Shown here one piece after another: positions 1 to 11,287 of a stretch of 64,000 nt of DNA. Within the stretch, counting starts at the first letter, position 1. Every line of letters begins with the position of its first letter. The DNA lies in the NCBI GenBank assembly GCA_021776135.1, contig JAJFGL010000041.1, positions 43,994-107,993 of the forward strand, read 5' to 3'. Origin of the DNA: Kiloniellaceae bacterium. GTDB taxonomy: Bacteria > Pseudomonadota > Alphaproteobacteria > Kiloniellales > J153. Made by a program: the position numbers and the translations under genes. The notes below the pieces were generated by a model, which was not told the origin of the DNA, made no database searches, and saw nothing but the letters and a program-made list of their open reading frames with translations.

Positions 1-304
1 TTTCGGGAACCGGGGCCACGACCACCGGCGGCGCGGGCGCGATTTCTTTTTGCGGCGGCGCGGCTTGGGGTTCGGCGGGTTCCACGCGCGCTTCCATGGT
101 CTCGCCGTCCAGGGTCTCGGGCGGGACTTGCAGATCCACGGCGGGCGCGGGTGCGCTCGCGGACATGGGCTCCGCGTCCGGCCCGGGCAGGAACAGCACG
201 TACCCGCCCGCCGCGCCCAGCGTGCCCAACAAGGCCAGCCAAGCGACGAGCAACCCCCAACCGGCCACCCGGGAGCCGATGGAACGCGGCGCCGCGTCGC
301 TCAA
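1..304 (-). CDS. N-terminus of probable YibQ-like divergent polysaccharide deacetylase (partial)
   Basis: The open frame runs off the left edge of the window. A TTG start at 304 is chosen because GGAGGG lies six bases upstream on the minus strand. The visible part has a short cytoplasmic N-terminus, one hydrophobic segment (about residues 14-40) and then a long Pro/Ala/Glu-rich linker. That is the architecture of a membrane-anchored periplasmic protein. The catalytic domain is outside the window, so the family name is inferred from position: a divergent polysaccharide deacetylase commonly follows envC and ctpA in alphaproteobacteria. Another anchored cell-envelope protein is possible. Confidence 0.5.
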   Translation of the reverse strand, partial: MSDAAPRSIGSRVAGWGLLVAWLALLGTLGAAGGYVLFLPGPDAEPMSASAPAPAVDLQVPPETLDGETMEARVEPAEPQAAPPQKEIAPAPPVVVAPVPE

Positions 305-357
305 GTGCCTCCCTCCGCTACTTCAGTTCCACCACGCTAGCGCGGCGATTCAACCAC

Positions 358-1632
358 TCAGTTAATCGCCCGTTCGCGCACCAAGGCCAAACCACGCAAA
401 AGGTCCAAGGCGCGCGCGAGCTGGTAGTCTTGCGGCTGAGCGGATGTTGCCGCGGTTCCCTCTTCCGGCGTTTCTTGGCCGCTACCCTGCGGCACGTCGA
501 GGGCGCCGCGCAGGTCCGATTCCTTGGTTCGGGCCGAGGCATCGAGGGTTTCGATCTTGGCTTGTTGAACCTCGATGTCCGGGGTAATTCCCGTGCCCTG
601 AATCGAGCGTCCCGAAGGTGTGTAGTAGCGTGCCGTGGTCAGGCGCATGGCGCCGTTTCCGCTGACCGGAATAATGGTCTGAACCGACCCCTTACCGAAC
701 GACGTGGTCCCCATGATGATCGCCCGGCGGTGATCCTGCAGCGCGCCGGCCACGATCTCGGACGCGGACGCCGAACCGCCGTTGATCAGGACGACAATCG
801 GCAAGCCCTTGGCCAGGTCGCCGCCGCGGGCATTGTAACGCTGCGCGTTCTCGGGATCGCGGCCCCGGGTCGAGACGATTTCCCCTTGACCGAGAAAGGC
901 GTCGGACACGGCGATGGCCTGGTCCAGCAAGCCGCCCGGATTATTGCGTAAATCCAAAATGACGCCGGTCATGGTGTCGCCGAGTTCTTCGCTTCGCTTC
1001 TTGATCTGAGCTTCCAGTCCGGGCGCGGTCTGTTCGTTGAATGTCGTAATACGGACATAGGCCGCCTTGCCCTCCGTGCGTCCGCGCACCGAGGTGATCT
1101 TTATGACCGCGCGGGTGATGTTCACGTCGAAGGGCTCGCGCCCGTTGCGCCGGATAGACAGCTTGATGGAGGAATCCACCAGGCCGCGCATCATATCGAC
1201 CGCCTCGTTTAGGCTCAATCCCTGCACGGGTTTCGAATCGAGATGGGTAATCAGGTCGCCGGCCTCGATCCCGGCCTTGAAGGCCGGGGTGTCGTCGATC
1301 GGCGAGACCACCTTGACCAGGCCGTTTTCCATGGTCACTTCGATGCCAAGCCCGCCGAACTCGCCCTTGGTCTGAACCCGCATATCGCGGAACGAATCCG
1401 CGTTCAGATAGCTTGAGTGCGGATCCAACGACGACAACATGCCTTGGATCGCCAGCTCTATCAGCTTCTGATCGGAGACCTCCTCCACATAGTCGGCGCG
1501 AACACGCTCGAACACATCGCCGAACAGCTTTAGCTGACGATAGGTGTCGGTACGGTTTTCCTGTGCCGAAATTCCTAAGGGAATAAACCCGATAACCACG
1601 GCCAGAATAGTCACTATCTTCAATCTGCGCAT
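358..1632 (-). CDS. ctpA: C-terminal processing peptidase, S41 family
   Basis: Periplasmic serine protease that trims or degrades envelope proteins at their C-termini. The 424-residue product starts with a signal peptide (about 1-24), followed by a PDZ domain (about 95-175, with the GLGIEV carboxylate-binding loop). The S41 catalytic core carries NGGSASASE and SFGKGS. From the family spacing Ser289 and Lys314 should be the catalytic dyad. The tail after about residue 370 is low complexity. The start ATG overlaps the envC stop by one base (TAATG), so the two genes are translationally coupled. EnvC-type activators and CtpA proteases both act in peptidoglycan hydrolase control, which fits the pairing. 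Confidence 0.95.
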   Translation of the reverse strand: MRRLKIVTILAVVIGFIPLGISAQENRTDTYRQLKLFGDVFERVRADYVEEVSDQKLIELAIQGMLSSLDPHSSYLNADSFRDMRVQTKGEFGGLGIEVTMENGLVKVVSPIDDTPAFKAGIEAGDLITHLDSKPVQGLSLNEAVDMMRGLVDSSIKLSIRRNGREPFDVNITRAVIKITSVRGRTEGKAAYVRITTFNEQTAPGLEAQIKKRSEELGDTMTGVILDLRNNPGGLLDQAIAVSDAFLGQGEIVSTRGRDPENAQRYNARGGDLAKGLPIVVLINGGSASASEIVAGALQDHRRAIIMGTTSFGKGSVQTIIPVSGNGAMRLTTARYYTPSGRSIQGTGITPDIEVQQAKIETLDASARTKESDLRGALDVPQGSGQETPEEGTAATSAQPQDYQLARALDLLRGLALVRERAIN

Positions 1633-2942
1633 TAGCTTCTTACCTTATCGCCAGTTGTCGCAAGCCAGGGAAGCGGGTTGATAGGCCGGCCCGCATGCCG
1701 CAATTCCAAATATAACTCGGGCGTGGCCCCGGGTGGCCCGCCCAGGATACCCACCGGTTCCCCGGCAAGCAGCCATTGTCCCACCACGGCATCGATTCGT
1801 CCTAAACCGGACAGGAGGGTATGATATCGCCCGCCATGCTCGATGATCAAGATTTGCCCGTAACTTCTAAACTTACCCGCGTAAACAACCTTACCATCAA
1901 ATGGGGCAACAATCTGTGCGCCTTTTCGCGCCGCGATGACAATACCGCGCGCGGCGCGGCCATCGCTCTGGGTTTGGCCGAAGCGGGTTTTCATCTTACC
2001 CCGCGCCGGCACGATAAGGCTGCGTCCTGCGGAGGGAAATGGGCGGATATTGGGCGGCCGCGCCAGGGCGGTTTGCGTGGCCGGGGCCTCGGGTTCTTGG
2101 CTGGGCGCGGCGGAAGGGGCGGATTTCCGCGCTTTTTCAGCCTCGGCTCTTTTTGTATCTTGTTCGCGGGCCTGGGCCGCCTTGGCGGCGCGTTGTTTCG
2201 CCTCCCGCGCCGCCCGCGCCGCCGACTGGCGCTCCTCGCGCACGACCGTCTCCATCAGCTCACGCAGATCCTTGGCCCGCGCGGCCAGGCGCGCGGCGCG
2301 CTCGCGGGCGGCTTTTTGGTCCTGGGTCAAGACGGCCCATAGCTCGCGCTTGCGCTCGATCAAGGCGGTCAGGCGCACCCGGTCGGCGGCCAGCGCCGCC
2401 GCGGTCTCGCTTTCCTGGCTTCGCCGGGCCGCGATCTGGGTGCGCAGGGCGGCTAATTCATCCAATTCCGCGCGCAACGCCGCGGCCCGCGCCTCGATCG
2501 CGGGGATCGCGGCGCGCAGTAACATGCCGCTGCGAACGGTGTCGATCGGCGGCGCCGGCGATAGCAGCAGCGCATCGCTGGGTTGCAGGGCAATTCTTTG
2601 CAGGGCGCCCAGGGTGAATCCCAATTGGCCGCGCCGGGCCGCCAGGGCCTCGACTTTCGCGGACTCCTGGCTTTCCAGATCGGCCAAAAGCGCCTCAAGG
2701 GCGCTCAATCTGGCTTCGTGATCTTGCGCGCCCCGTGCGGCCGAGATGGATTCAACCTGCAGCGCCTGTATTTCGCGCGCCAGATTCGCCGCCCGCTGCA
2801 TAAGCTCTTCCGCCTGGGCCCGATCCCGGCGCAAGGCCCGCTCAATATCCTTGAGTTCTTTTTGCTGCGCGGCCGCGGGCTGAATCGTGGTGAGACTCAA
2901 GACCGCGAAAACCGCCAAGACCAGGGTCTTTTCCCGGTTCAT
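1632..2942 (-). CDS. envC: EnvC-like murein hydrolase activator (degenerate M23/LytM)
   Basis: Periplasmic coiled-coil protein that activates amidases for septal peptidoglycan splitting. The start at 2942 is preferred over an upstream in-frame ATG because it opens a signal peptide (ending near PAAAQ) and overlaps the gpmI stop as ATGA. Residues of about 30-260 are long Ala/Arg/Glu-rich coiled coil. The C-terminal 120 residues are a LytM fold, but the zinc-binding positions are lost: the usual H-x-x-x-D is GRAARGIVI and the H-x-H strand reads LELRH. Loss of zinc ligands is the hallmark of EnvC-type activators as opposed to active endopeptidases. Confidence 0.9.
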   Translation of the reverse strand: MNREKTLVLAVFAVLSLTTIQPAAAQQKELKDIERALRRDRAQAEELMQRAANLAREIQALQVESISAARGAQDHEARLSALEALLADLESQESAKVEALAARRGQLGFTLGALQRIALQPSDALLLSPAPPIDTVRSGMLLRAAIPAIEARAAALRAELDELAALRTQIAARRSQESETAAALAADRVRLTALIERKRELWAVLTQDQKAARERAARLAARAKDLRELMETVVREERQSAARAAREAKQRAAKAAQAREQDTKRAEAEKARKSAPSAAPSQEPEAPATQTALARPPNIRPFPSAGRSLIVPARGKMKTRFGQTQSDGRAARGIVIAARKGAQIVAPFDGKVVYAGKFRSYGQILIIEHGGRYHTLLSGLGRIDAVVGQWLLAGEPVGILGGPPGATPELYLELRHAGRPINPLPWLATTGDKVRS

Positions 2943-4498
2943 CGCGCGGCGGATACCGGGGCCAAGCCGGGGCGCAGCAAGCTGCAACCGGTCATGTCCT
3001 GGGGTTGCGGCATTTTCATAAGCGCCAGGATTGTCGGCGCGATATCGGCCAGGCGGCCAGGGGCCAGGAATTGCACCTCCGCCGGCGCGCCAAGCAGGAT
3101 CGCCGGCACCCGGTTCAGGGTGTGGGCGGTGTGGGCCTGGCCGGTCTTGGCGTCGGACATGAGTTCCGCGTTGCCGTGATCGGCGGTTATCAGAAGCGCG
3201 CCGCCGGAGGCGGTCAGCGCCGCCGCGACCCGGCCCAGGCAGGCATCCACGGTTTCGGCCGCCGCCACGGCCGCCGCCAGATCGCCGGTGTGGCCGACCA
3301 TGTCGCCATTAGCGTAGTTGACCACGATCAGGTCGAAGCGCTCGCTCCCGATGGCCTCGACCAGCCTGTCGGTTAGCTCCGGCGCCGACATTTCCGGCTG
3401 CAGATCGTAGGTCGCGACTTTTGGCGAGGGTATCAGGATTCGTTCCTCGCCCTTGAATTCCGCCTCGCGCCCGCCGTTCAGGAAAAAGGTGACGTGGGCG
3501 TATTTTTCGGTCTCGGCGATGCGAAGCTGGGCGAGGCCGGCCGCGGCCACGACCTCGCCCAGGGTCTGGCGCAGCTCGACCGGCTCGAAGATCGTCTCCA
3601 GAAAGAGATTGAGATCGCTGGCGTATTCGACCAAGCCGGCGGCGGCCGCGAACTTGACCCGGCGCGGCCGGGCGAAGCCGCTGAAACCGGGGTCGAGCAA
3701 GGCGGCCAGAATTTCGCGGGCCCGGTCGGCGCGGAAGTTGGCACACAACAAGCCGTCGCCATCCGCCATGCCGATAAATCCCGCAACGATGCTGGGCAAG
3801 ACGAATTCGTCGCTTGTGTCCGCTTGGTAGCTTTGCTCGATCGCCGCGATCGCATCGGGCGCGGCTTCGCCCTTGCCCTCGGCCAGGGCCTCGTAGGCGC
3901 GCGAAACCCGGTCCCAGCGTTTATCGCGGTCCATGGCGTAGTAGCGCCCGATAACGGTGGCTATAGGCGCGTTCGGGGCCTCGCGTTGAAATTGCTCCAG
4001 GAACCCAAGTGCGCTTCTTGGCGGGGTGTCGCGGCCGTCGAGGATGGCGTGAACCGCGACCGCGACCCCGGCCCCATGGAGAATCTCCGCCAAGCAGGCG
4101 ATGTGGCGCTGATGGGCGTGCACGCCGCCGGGCGACAACAGGCCGAGGATATGGGCGGTGCCGCCGCTGACTTTCAGCTTGGCGATGAAGGATCGCAGGG
4201 CCGGGCGCGTGGCCAGGGCCCCTGCGGCGATAGCCGCGTCGATGCGCGGCAGATCCTGCATCACGATCCGGCCCGCGCCCAGGTTCATGTGTCCGACTTC
4301 GGAGTTCCCCATTTGCCCCGCCGGCAAACCGACCTCTTGCTCCGAGGCATGGAGCAAGGTGTGCGGGCATGCCGCCGCAAGGCGGTCCAGCACCGGGGTT
4401 TCGGCCTGGAGAATGGCGTTGTCTCCCCGCTCCTCCCGATGGCCCCAACCATCCAGGATGCACAAGACGACGGGACGGGGGCGGACAGCTTCGGTCAT
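2939..4498 (-). CDS. gpmI: 2,3-bisphosphoglycerate-independent phosphoglycerate mutase
   Basis: Converts 3-phosphoglycerate to 2-phosphoglycerate in the cytosol through a phosphoserine intermediate and two metal ions. The product is 519 residues, close to the family norm. Recognisable motifs are the N-terminal metal-binding ILDGWG, the catalytic serine in MGNSEVGH, DGRDTPP in the transferase domain, and the C-terminal metal ligands ITADHGNAE and HTAHT. It sits between rlmH and envC, with the envC start overlapping its stop, as in many alphaproteobacteria. Nothing unusual is seen. Confidence 0.97.
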   Translation of the reverse strand: MTEAVRPRPVVLCILDGWGHREERGDNAILQAETPVLDRLAAACPHTLLHASEQEVGLPAGQMGNSEVGHMNLGAGRIVMQDLPRIDAAIAAGALATRPALRSFIAKLKVSGGTAHILGLLSPGGVHAHQRHIACLAEILHGAGVAVAVHAILDGRDTPPRSALGFLEQFQREAPNAPIATVIGRYYAMDRDKRWDRVSRAYEALAEGKGEAAPDAIAAIEQSYQADTSDEFVLPSIVAGFIGMADGDGLLCANFRADRAREILAALLDPGFSGFARPRRVKFAAAAGLVEYASDLNLFLETIFEPVELRQTLGEVVAAAGLAQLRIAETEKYAHVTFFLNGGREAEFKGEERILIPSPKVATYDLQPEMSAPELTDRLVEAIGSERFDLIVVNYANGDMVGHTGDLAAAVAAAETVDACLGRVAAALTASGGALLITADHGNAELMSDAKTGQAHTAHTLNRVPAILLGAPAEVQFLAPGRLADIAPTILALMKMPQPQDMTGCSLLRPGLAPVSAAR

Positions 4499-4563
4499 GG
4501 CGACCTATATAAGCGTTTCGGGGTGGATGCCCCAGGCTTTTCCAAGTCAGGGGCTTTTCCAGG

Positions 4564-5046
4564 TCAGGCGCGATGATAGGGGTGGCCGGTTAAGATGGTC
4601 TGGGCCCGGTAGACTTGTTCCGCCAGCATGACCCGGACCAGCATGTGGGGCCAGGTCATGGTTCCCAGGGACAAGGTCAAGGCGGCGGCGGCGCATACGG
4701 TCTCGTCCAAGCCCTCGGCGCCGCCGATGGCGAAGGCCAGGCCGCCGGCGCCTTCGTCCCGCCAGCGGCTCAGCAGAGCGGCGAAGTCCTCGCTGGACAG
4801 GCTCTTACCGCGCATATCCAGGGCGATCAGGCGGGCGCCGGGCGGGATCGCGGCCAGCAAGAGTTCACCCTCCCGCCGTTTTAATTCGGCCGGCGCCAGT
4901 GGCCGGCGCTCCTCGACTTCCTTAAGGGTCAAGGGCCCCAGCGGTCCCCGGTTTCCTTGGGTGTTCAGGCGCGCCGCGAAATCCCGGTAAAGCTCGCGCG
5001 CGGGACCGGCCTTGGCCCGCCCCACCGCCGCCAGAGTTATCCGCAT
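4564..5046 (-). CDS. rlmH: 23S rRNA pseudouridine-1915 N3-methyltransferase
   Basis: SPOUT-class methyltransferase that methylates pseudouridine 1915 in helix 69 of 23S rRNA on assembled ribosomes. The 160-residue length fits the family. The trefoil-knot SAM-binding region shows ALDMRGK, the glycine-rich FAIGGAEGL and the C-terminal HPYHR signature. The stop of rsfS lies seven bases upstream, so rsfS and rlmH are one operon, the usual pairing of two ribosome-associated factors. Confidence 0.95.
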   Translation of the reverse strand: MRITLAAVGRAKAGPARELYRDFAARLNTQGNRGPLGPLTLKEVEERRPLAPAELKRREGELLLAAIPPGARLIALDMRGKSLSSEDFAALLSRWRDEGAGGLAFAIGGAEGLDETVCAAAALTLSLGTMTWPHMLVRVMLAEQVYRAQTILTGHPYHRA

Positions 5047-5052
5047 GGGATT

Positions 5053-5391
5053 TTACCCGTCCTGCTTATCTTTCGCTGCGCCGTTGGGAGGTATCTCGAC
5101 CCCCCACATCTTTTCCAAGCCGTAAAACTCGCGCACTTCGGGCCGGAACAGATGGACGACGACATCGCCGCCGTCGATCAAAATCCAGTCGCCGCGCGGC
5201 GCGCCCTCCATGGCGACATCCCGCGCGCCGCCGGCTTTCAGACGCTCGCGCAGATGCTCGGCCATGGCGACGACCTGACGGCTGGAACGCCCGGTGGCGA
5301 CAACCATGTAATCGGCGATTGTCGATTTTCCTGAAAGTGGGATGGCGACCACGTCTTCGGCCTTGTCGCCATCGAGTGAGGTCTGGACCAA
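5053..5391 (-). CDS. rsfS: Ribosomal silencing factor RsfS
   Basis: Binds ribosomal protein L14 and blocks subunit joining under starvation. The core LVQTSLDGDKAEDVV, the ADYMVVATGRSSRQV region and the DGGDVVVHLF strand are all RsfS hallmarks. The coordinates use a TTG start at 5391, but the frame stays open to an in-frame TAA at 5484-5482 and gives a plausible N-terminal extension. No ATG, GTG or TTG lies in that extension. A good AGGGAG sequence (5474-5479 on the minus strand) sits just before an ATA at 5469, so the true start is uncertain and may be non-canonical. The operon continues into rlmH. Confidence 0.9.
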   Translation of the reverse strand: MVQTSLDGDKAEDVVAIPLSGKSTIADYMVVATGRSSRQVVAMAEHLRERLKAGGARDVAMEGAPRGDWILIDGGDVVVHLFRPEVREFYGLEKMWGVEIPPNGAAKDKQDG

Positions 5392-5504
5392 CTCAAGAAG
5401 TTTCTTGCTGTGGGCGAGCGGGTCGGGTTTGGCGGCCTTGGAGGCCCTGGCTTGGTTAGATATGGCTATCTGTCTCCCTAGTTATCCAATGAACGTGCTA
5501 TCGG

Positions 5505-6134
5505 TCACTCTCGCCGCTTGGCCCGGATCTTGGTCGAGGACTGTGTCTCCAGTCCCTGGTGAATAAAGACCCAGGCCGGCGGCGTCCTCCGCGCCAGCTC
5601 GCCGGCCTCGGATTCAGGCAGGCGGCAGTGCGCGAAGCGCCGGGCCGCTTTTCCGGCCAAAGCTCCTAAATGATAGGAAGGCCGGTCGAATACCGCAACC
5701 GGCAGGATAGAAAACAATTCCTGCCAGGATTTCCAGGCCGGAATCTGGATCAAATTGTCGGCGCCCATGAGCCATACGAAATGAACTCGGGGAAAGCGCT
5801 TGACCAGGGCGGCCAGGGTATCGGCCGTATAGACGGTTCCTAGAACGGTTTCGATGGCCCCGGCCAATATATTGGGATCCAAGGCCAAGCTGCGTGCTTG
5901 GTCCAAACGTTTATCCAAGGCCTCGGTTTCGTGACTTTCCTTGAGCGGGTTCTGGGGCGAGACCAGCCACCACACCCGGTCCAGGCGCAGGCGCCGCAGG
6001 GCCTCGCGGCTGATGGCCACATGGGCCTCGTGGGCCGGATTGAAGGAACCGCCCAAAAGCCCGATGCGCTGTCCGGGCGATGGCAGACGCCCGCCCAAGG
6101 CGGCGGCCAGACGGGCCCGGGTGGGCAGCGTCAA
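5505..6134 (-). CDS. nadD: Nicotinate-nucleotide adenylyltransferase
   Basis: Joins ATP and nicotinate mononucleotide to form deamido-NAD in NAD biosynthesis. The nucleotidyltransferase signature GGSFNPAHEAH is near the N-terminus, and WLMGADNL and the C-terminal SSTKIRAKR follow, as expected for NadD. A TTG start at 6134 is proposed. The frame also runs upstream into proA, but that part is antisense-like and out of family. No strong ribosome binding site is visible, so the start could differ by a few codons. It follows proA by 26 bases in the same operon. Confidence 0.92.
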   Translation of the reverse strand: MTLPTRARLAAALGGRLPSPGQRIGLLGGSFNPAHEAHVAISREALRRLRLDRVWWLVSPQNPLKESHETEALDKRLDQARSLALDPNILAGAIETVLGTVYTADTLAALVKRFPRVHFVWLMGADNLIQIPAWKSWQELFSILPVAVFDRPSYHLGALAGKAARRFAHCRLPESEAGELARRTPPAWVFIHQGLETQSSTKIRAKRRE

Positions 6135-6160
6135 TCCGGGGCGCGGTTTTAAGATGCGGT

Positions 6161-7459
6161 TCAGGGCCGGACCCGGCCGTCGCTGCGCACGATGTATTTG
6201 TAGCTGGTTAACTGATCCGCGCCGACCGGGCCCCGGGCGTGCAGGCGCCCGGTCGAGATGCCGATCTCGGCGCCCATGCCGAACTCGGCGCCGTCGGCGA
6301 ATTGGGTCGAGGTATTGTGCATGACGATGGCGGCGTCGACACGGGTCAAAAATTCCTCGGCAGCCTGGGCGTCCTCGGTCACGATCGCCTCGGTGTGTTG
6401 GGAGCCGTGATGGGCGATATGTTCCAGCGCGCCATCCAGATCCTCCACCGTCTTGACCGCCAGAATCGCGTCCAGGTATTCGGTATCCCAATCCTCCGGC
6501 TTGGCCGTGACCGCGCGCGGTTCCAGCTTGCGGACAGTCTCGTCGCCGCGAATTTCGCAGCCGGCCTCTATCAGATCGCTCAGGATCGGTGGCAGCAGAC
6601 TGGATGCCACAGCCCGGTCAACCAGCAGGGTTTCCATGGCGCCGCAGATTCCGGGGCGCCGCATCTTGGCGTTAAGCGCGATCTCGCGCGCCTTTCGCGG
6701 GTCGGCTCCGGCGTGAATGTAGGTGTGGCACATGCCGTCCAGGTGGGCGATCACCGGAATACGGCTTTCGTTTTGTACCCGCTCAATGAGGCCGCGACCG
6801 CCGCGCGGGACAATGATGTCAACGGTATCGTTCATGGTCAGAAGCATGCCCACGGCGGCCCGGTCAGTTGTTGGCAGGCGCTGAATCGCGGCCTCGGGCA
6901 GGCTGGCGGCACGCAGACCCGTATGAAGACAAGTCAAAATGACCCCGGAAGTTTGGAAGCTTTCCGACCCACCCCGCAGAATCGCGGCATTGCCGGATTT
7001 CAGGCACAAGCCCCCGGCATCGGCGGTCACATTCGGACGGCTTTCGTAGATCACCCCGATGACCCCCAGAGGCACCGCGACCCGGGCGATCTTCAGGCCG
7101 CTCGGGCGGTCCCATTCTGCCAGGGTGCGGCCGATGGGATCCGGGAAATCGGCGATTGCCTCCAAGCCGCCGGCCATGGCGTCGATGCGGGCGGGTGTCA
7201 AGGCCAAGCGGTCCAACATGGCGGCGCTCAGGCCCTTGGCGCGCGCCGCTTCCATGTCCTTGGCGTTCGCCGCCAGGATCTCGGCCGAGGCCCGCCGAAT
7301 CGATTCCGCCGCCGCGCGCAGGGCCTTGGCCTTGGTCTCCGCCGGGGTCAGGGCCAACACAGCCGCGGCGCGCCGGGCGGCCGCGCCGATCGCCGCCATC
7401 TCGGCGCGCAGATCGCCGCTTGTGCTGTCGCTCCGAAGAACCGCCGTGTCAGGGTTCAT
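6161..7459 (-). CDS. proA: Gamma-glutamyl phosphate reductase
   Basis: NADPH-dependent reduction of gamma-glutamyl phosphate to glutamate semialdehyde, the second step of proline synthesis. The 432-residue aldehyde-dehydrogenase-fold protein shows the family stretches [15 protein letters not shown]-like [13 protein letters not shown] and the active-site cysteine in [10 protein letters not shown]. The downstream [19 protein letters not shown] segment is characteristic of ProA. It lies 50 bases after proB and before nadD. Length and motifs are normal. Confidence 0.97.
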   Translation of the reverse strand: MNPDTAVLRSDSTSGDLRAEMAAIGAAARRAAAVLALTPAETKAKALRAAAESIRRASAEILAANAKDMEAARAKGLSAAMLDRLALTPARIDAMAGGLEAIADFPDPIGRTLAEWDRPSGLKIARVAVPLGVIGVIYESRPNVTADAGGLCLKSGNAAILRGGSESFQTSGVILTCLHTGLRAASLPEAAIQRLPTTDRAAVGMLLTMNDTVDIIVPRGGRGLIERVQNESRIPVIAHLDGMCHTYIHAGADPRKAREIALNAKMRRPGICGAMETLLVDRAVASSLLPPILSDLIEAGCEIRGDETVRKLEPRAVTAKPEDWDTEYLDAILAVKTVEDLDGALEHIAHHGSQHTEAIVTEDAQAAEEFLTRVDAAIVMHNTSTQFADGAEFGMGAEIGISTGRLHARGPVGADQLTSYKYIVRSDGRVRP

Positions 7460-7508
7460 GGGTGTCTCTCTCGCTGCCTAGTGGATAGAATCCAACAGAT
7501 GGTACCCA

Positions 7509-9724
<2,216 letters not shown>

Positions 9725-9741
9725 CTAGGTCCAAACGAAAA

Positions 9742-9768
9742 CGAGGGGAACGGTGCCCGTTCCCCTCG
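9742..9768 (-). terminator. Hairpin terminator or attenuator between rpmA and obgE
   Basis: A 12-base-pair perfect stem (CGAGGGGAACGG pairing with CCGTTCCCCTCG, three-base loop) is followed on the minus strand by TTTTCGTTTGG. This looks like a Rho-independent terminator for rplU-rpmA, or an attenuator that lowers read-through into obgE. Confidence 0.8.
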
Positions 9769-9829
9769 AAATCGAAACCTTATGGGAGCAAGGCGCCTCT
9801 AGTTTCGGGCGCGGCTCGCTTCCCGAATC

Positions 9830-10105
9830 TTATTCGGCCGGCGGCGCCGGCTCGGCCGGGAGCACCGACACATAGGTCCGCCCGTGTTTCTTCTGGGCAA
9901 AGCTGACCTCGCCCTCGACCAGGGAGAACAGGGTGTGGTCCGTGCCCATGCCGACATTGGCGCCGGGATGGAACTTGGTTCCGCGCTGGCGCACCAGAAT
10001 GTTGCCGGGCACCGTATGCTGACCGCCGAACAACTTGACGCCCAAACGCCGGCCCGCTGAATCGCGGCCGTTGCGCGAGGAACCGCCGGCTTTTTTATGG
10101 GCCAT
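9830..10105 (-). CDS. rpmA: 50S ribosomal protein L27
   Basis: Structural protein near the peptidyl-transferase centre. The N-terminus [16 protein letters not shown] and [11 protein letters not shown] are nearly invariant in the family. The product has 91 residues. It begins seven bases after the rplU stop and is co-transcribed with it. Confidence 0.97.
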   Translation of the reverse strand: MAHKKAGGSSRNGRDSAGRRLGVKLFGGQHTVPGNILVRQRGTKFHPGANVGMGTDHTLFSLVEGEVSFAQKKHGRTYVSVLPAEPAPPAE

Positions 10106-10111
10106 GCTGGG

Positions 10112-10693
10112 TTACTCCTTGTCGCTCTTGGCCGCTTTCTTAGCGGCGGTCTTCTTGTGCGCGGCCTTCTTGGCGGGGGTTTTCTTGGCCGCCGCCTTTT
10201 TGGGCGCCGCCTTCTTCACCGGGGCCTTCTTGGCCGCTGTTTTCTTGGCCGCCGTCTTCTTTGTGGCAGCCTTCTTCGGAGCCGCTGGTTTCGCGGGCGC
10301 GGCCTTCTTTTTAGCCGTTGGCTTCTGGGTCGAGGTCTTGGCCGTGGCCGGCTTCGCCTTGGTCGGCGCCGGTTGCTTGCCGCCGGTCAAAATCTCGGTC
10401 ACCCGTAAGACCGTCAGGTCCTGGCGATGGCCGTTACGCTTGCGGTGATTCTTGCGCCGCTGTTTCTTGAACACGATGATCTTGGGACCACGGGCCTGCT
10501 CGACCACCTCGGCCGCCACGCAGGCGCCTTCGACCAGCGGCGCGCCAACCTGCAGGCCGGCCTCGTTCTCCAACATCAGGACCGAGTTGAGCGCCAGAGT
10601 CTCGCCAGGCTCGCCGGCCAGCTTCTCCACGCGCAGAATATCGTTGGGGGCGACCCGGTATTGCTTGCCGCCGGTTTTGATGACCGCGAACAT
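10112..10693 (-). CDS. rplU: 50S ribosomal protein L21 with long Lys/Ala-rich C-terminal tail
   Basis: The first 105 residues are a normal L21 ([32 protein letters not shown]). The remaining 85 residues are an almost pure series of AAKK, PAKK and APKK units, resembling a histone H1-like tail. Such extensions occur on L21 in several alphaproteobacteria. The tail is probably disordered, highly basic and able to bind rRNA or DNA. Its role is unknown. A strong promoter lies about 75 bases upstream. Confidence 0.96.
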   Translation of the reverse strand: MFAVIKTGGKQYRVAPNDILRVEKLAGEPGETLALNSVLMLENEAGLQVGAPLVEGACVAAEVVEQARGPKIIVFKKQRRKNHRKRNGHRQDLTVLRVTEILTGGKQPAPTKAKPATAKTSTQKPTAKKKAAPAKPAAPKKAATKKTAAKKTAAKKAPVKKAAPKKAAAKKTPAKKAAHKKTAAKKAAKSDKE

Positions 10694-10766
10694 GACTTTG
10701 ACTTATCCAATGTTGGACGCAATAAATACCCCGCCGGGCCGCAAGGGACCGGCGTGCAAGGCCGGG

Positions 10767-10794
10767 ACTATAGCGCCGCCGCCCCGGCTGTCAA
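10767..10794 (-). promoter_or_regulatory. Sigma-70 promoter for rplU-rpmA
   Basis: On the minus strand TTGACA (10794-10789) and TATAGT (10772-10767) are separated by 16 bases, close to the housekeeping consensus. The leader of about 70 bases before rplU contains GC-rich repeats that could fold, but I see no conserved riboregulator in it. Confidence 0.75.
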
Positions 10795-10911
10795 CGCCTT
10801 TCAGGGGCTCGAGGGGCGCCGGAATGGCGGGTTACCGCCGCTTGCGGGGATTTCCGCCATCCTATAGGGTCCGCCCCGGTTCGACCCAGCCCAGGTGCTG
10901 GAACCGCCCAC

Positions 10912-11001
10912 GGAGGGGTGCCGGAGTGGTCGAACGGGGCGGTCTCGAAAACCGTTGTACTCGCGAGAGTACCGTGGGTTCGAATCCCACCCCCTCCGCC
11001 A
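10912..11001 (+). tRNA. tRNA-Ser (anticodon CGA)
   Basis: A 90-base class II tRNA with an encoded CCA end. The acceptor arm GGAGGGG pairs with CCCCTCC, the D-arm contains GTGGTCGAACGG, and the anticodon loop CTCGAAA gives anticodon CGA for UCG codons. A long variable arm (GTACTCGCGAGAGTAC) and the T-arm GTGGGTTCGAATCCCAC follow. It lies divergent to rplU. The region downstream is recombined: an inverted T-arm copy and a recombinase remnant. Confidence 0.96.
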
Positions 11002-11032
11002 GCAAGTCATTGATATCTCACAAAAAACCGAA

Positions 11033-11053
11033 TGGGATTCGAACCCACGGTAC
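11033..11053 (-). repeat. Inverted 21-base copy of the tRNA-Ser variable/T-arm
   Basis: This stretch is the exact reverse complement of 10969-10989 inside tRNA-Ser. Nothing around it completes a second tRNA: there is no matching acceptor arm and no CCA. It looks like a leftover of an integration or inversion event at the tRNA gene. The next 230 bases up to the recombinase remnant hold no gene I can support. Confidence 0.8.
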
Positions 11054-11287
11054 GGTCCGCGGCAGTCCGCGGGCCTTCGCACCGGGCCGCCGCACGAGCG
11101 GGACCGGGAGAACGCGGTCTCTCGGCCGTGTCCTCGGCTTCGCGCACGTTTTCTCTCCTGGCCATTTTCGCTGTCCCGTTAGCGCGCGCTCTAGGCACCG
11201 TGATGGGGCGCCCGGTAGGCGTTGAACCGACGGATTTTCGCCACCGCGAAGGCGGCGATACCCAAGGTGTCGATGTTGCCGCGGAAG

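Noticed and set aside
3494..4576. A 360-codon plus-strand frame opposite gpmI
   Set aside because: Antisense to a conserved enzyme, without recognisable domains.
10112..10380. Short tandem DNA repeats as a CRISPR array
   Set aside because: They are in-frame codon repeats of the L21 Lys/Ala tail, with no spacers. No CRISPR array was seen anywhere.
11033..11210. A second tRNA on the minus strand
   Set aside because: Only the T-arm matches; no acceptor arm, anticodon arm or CCA can be built.
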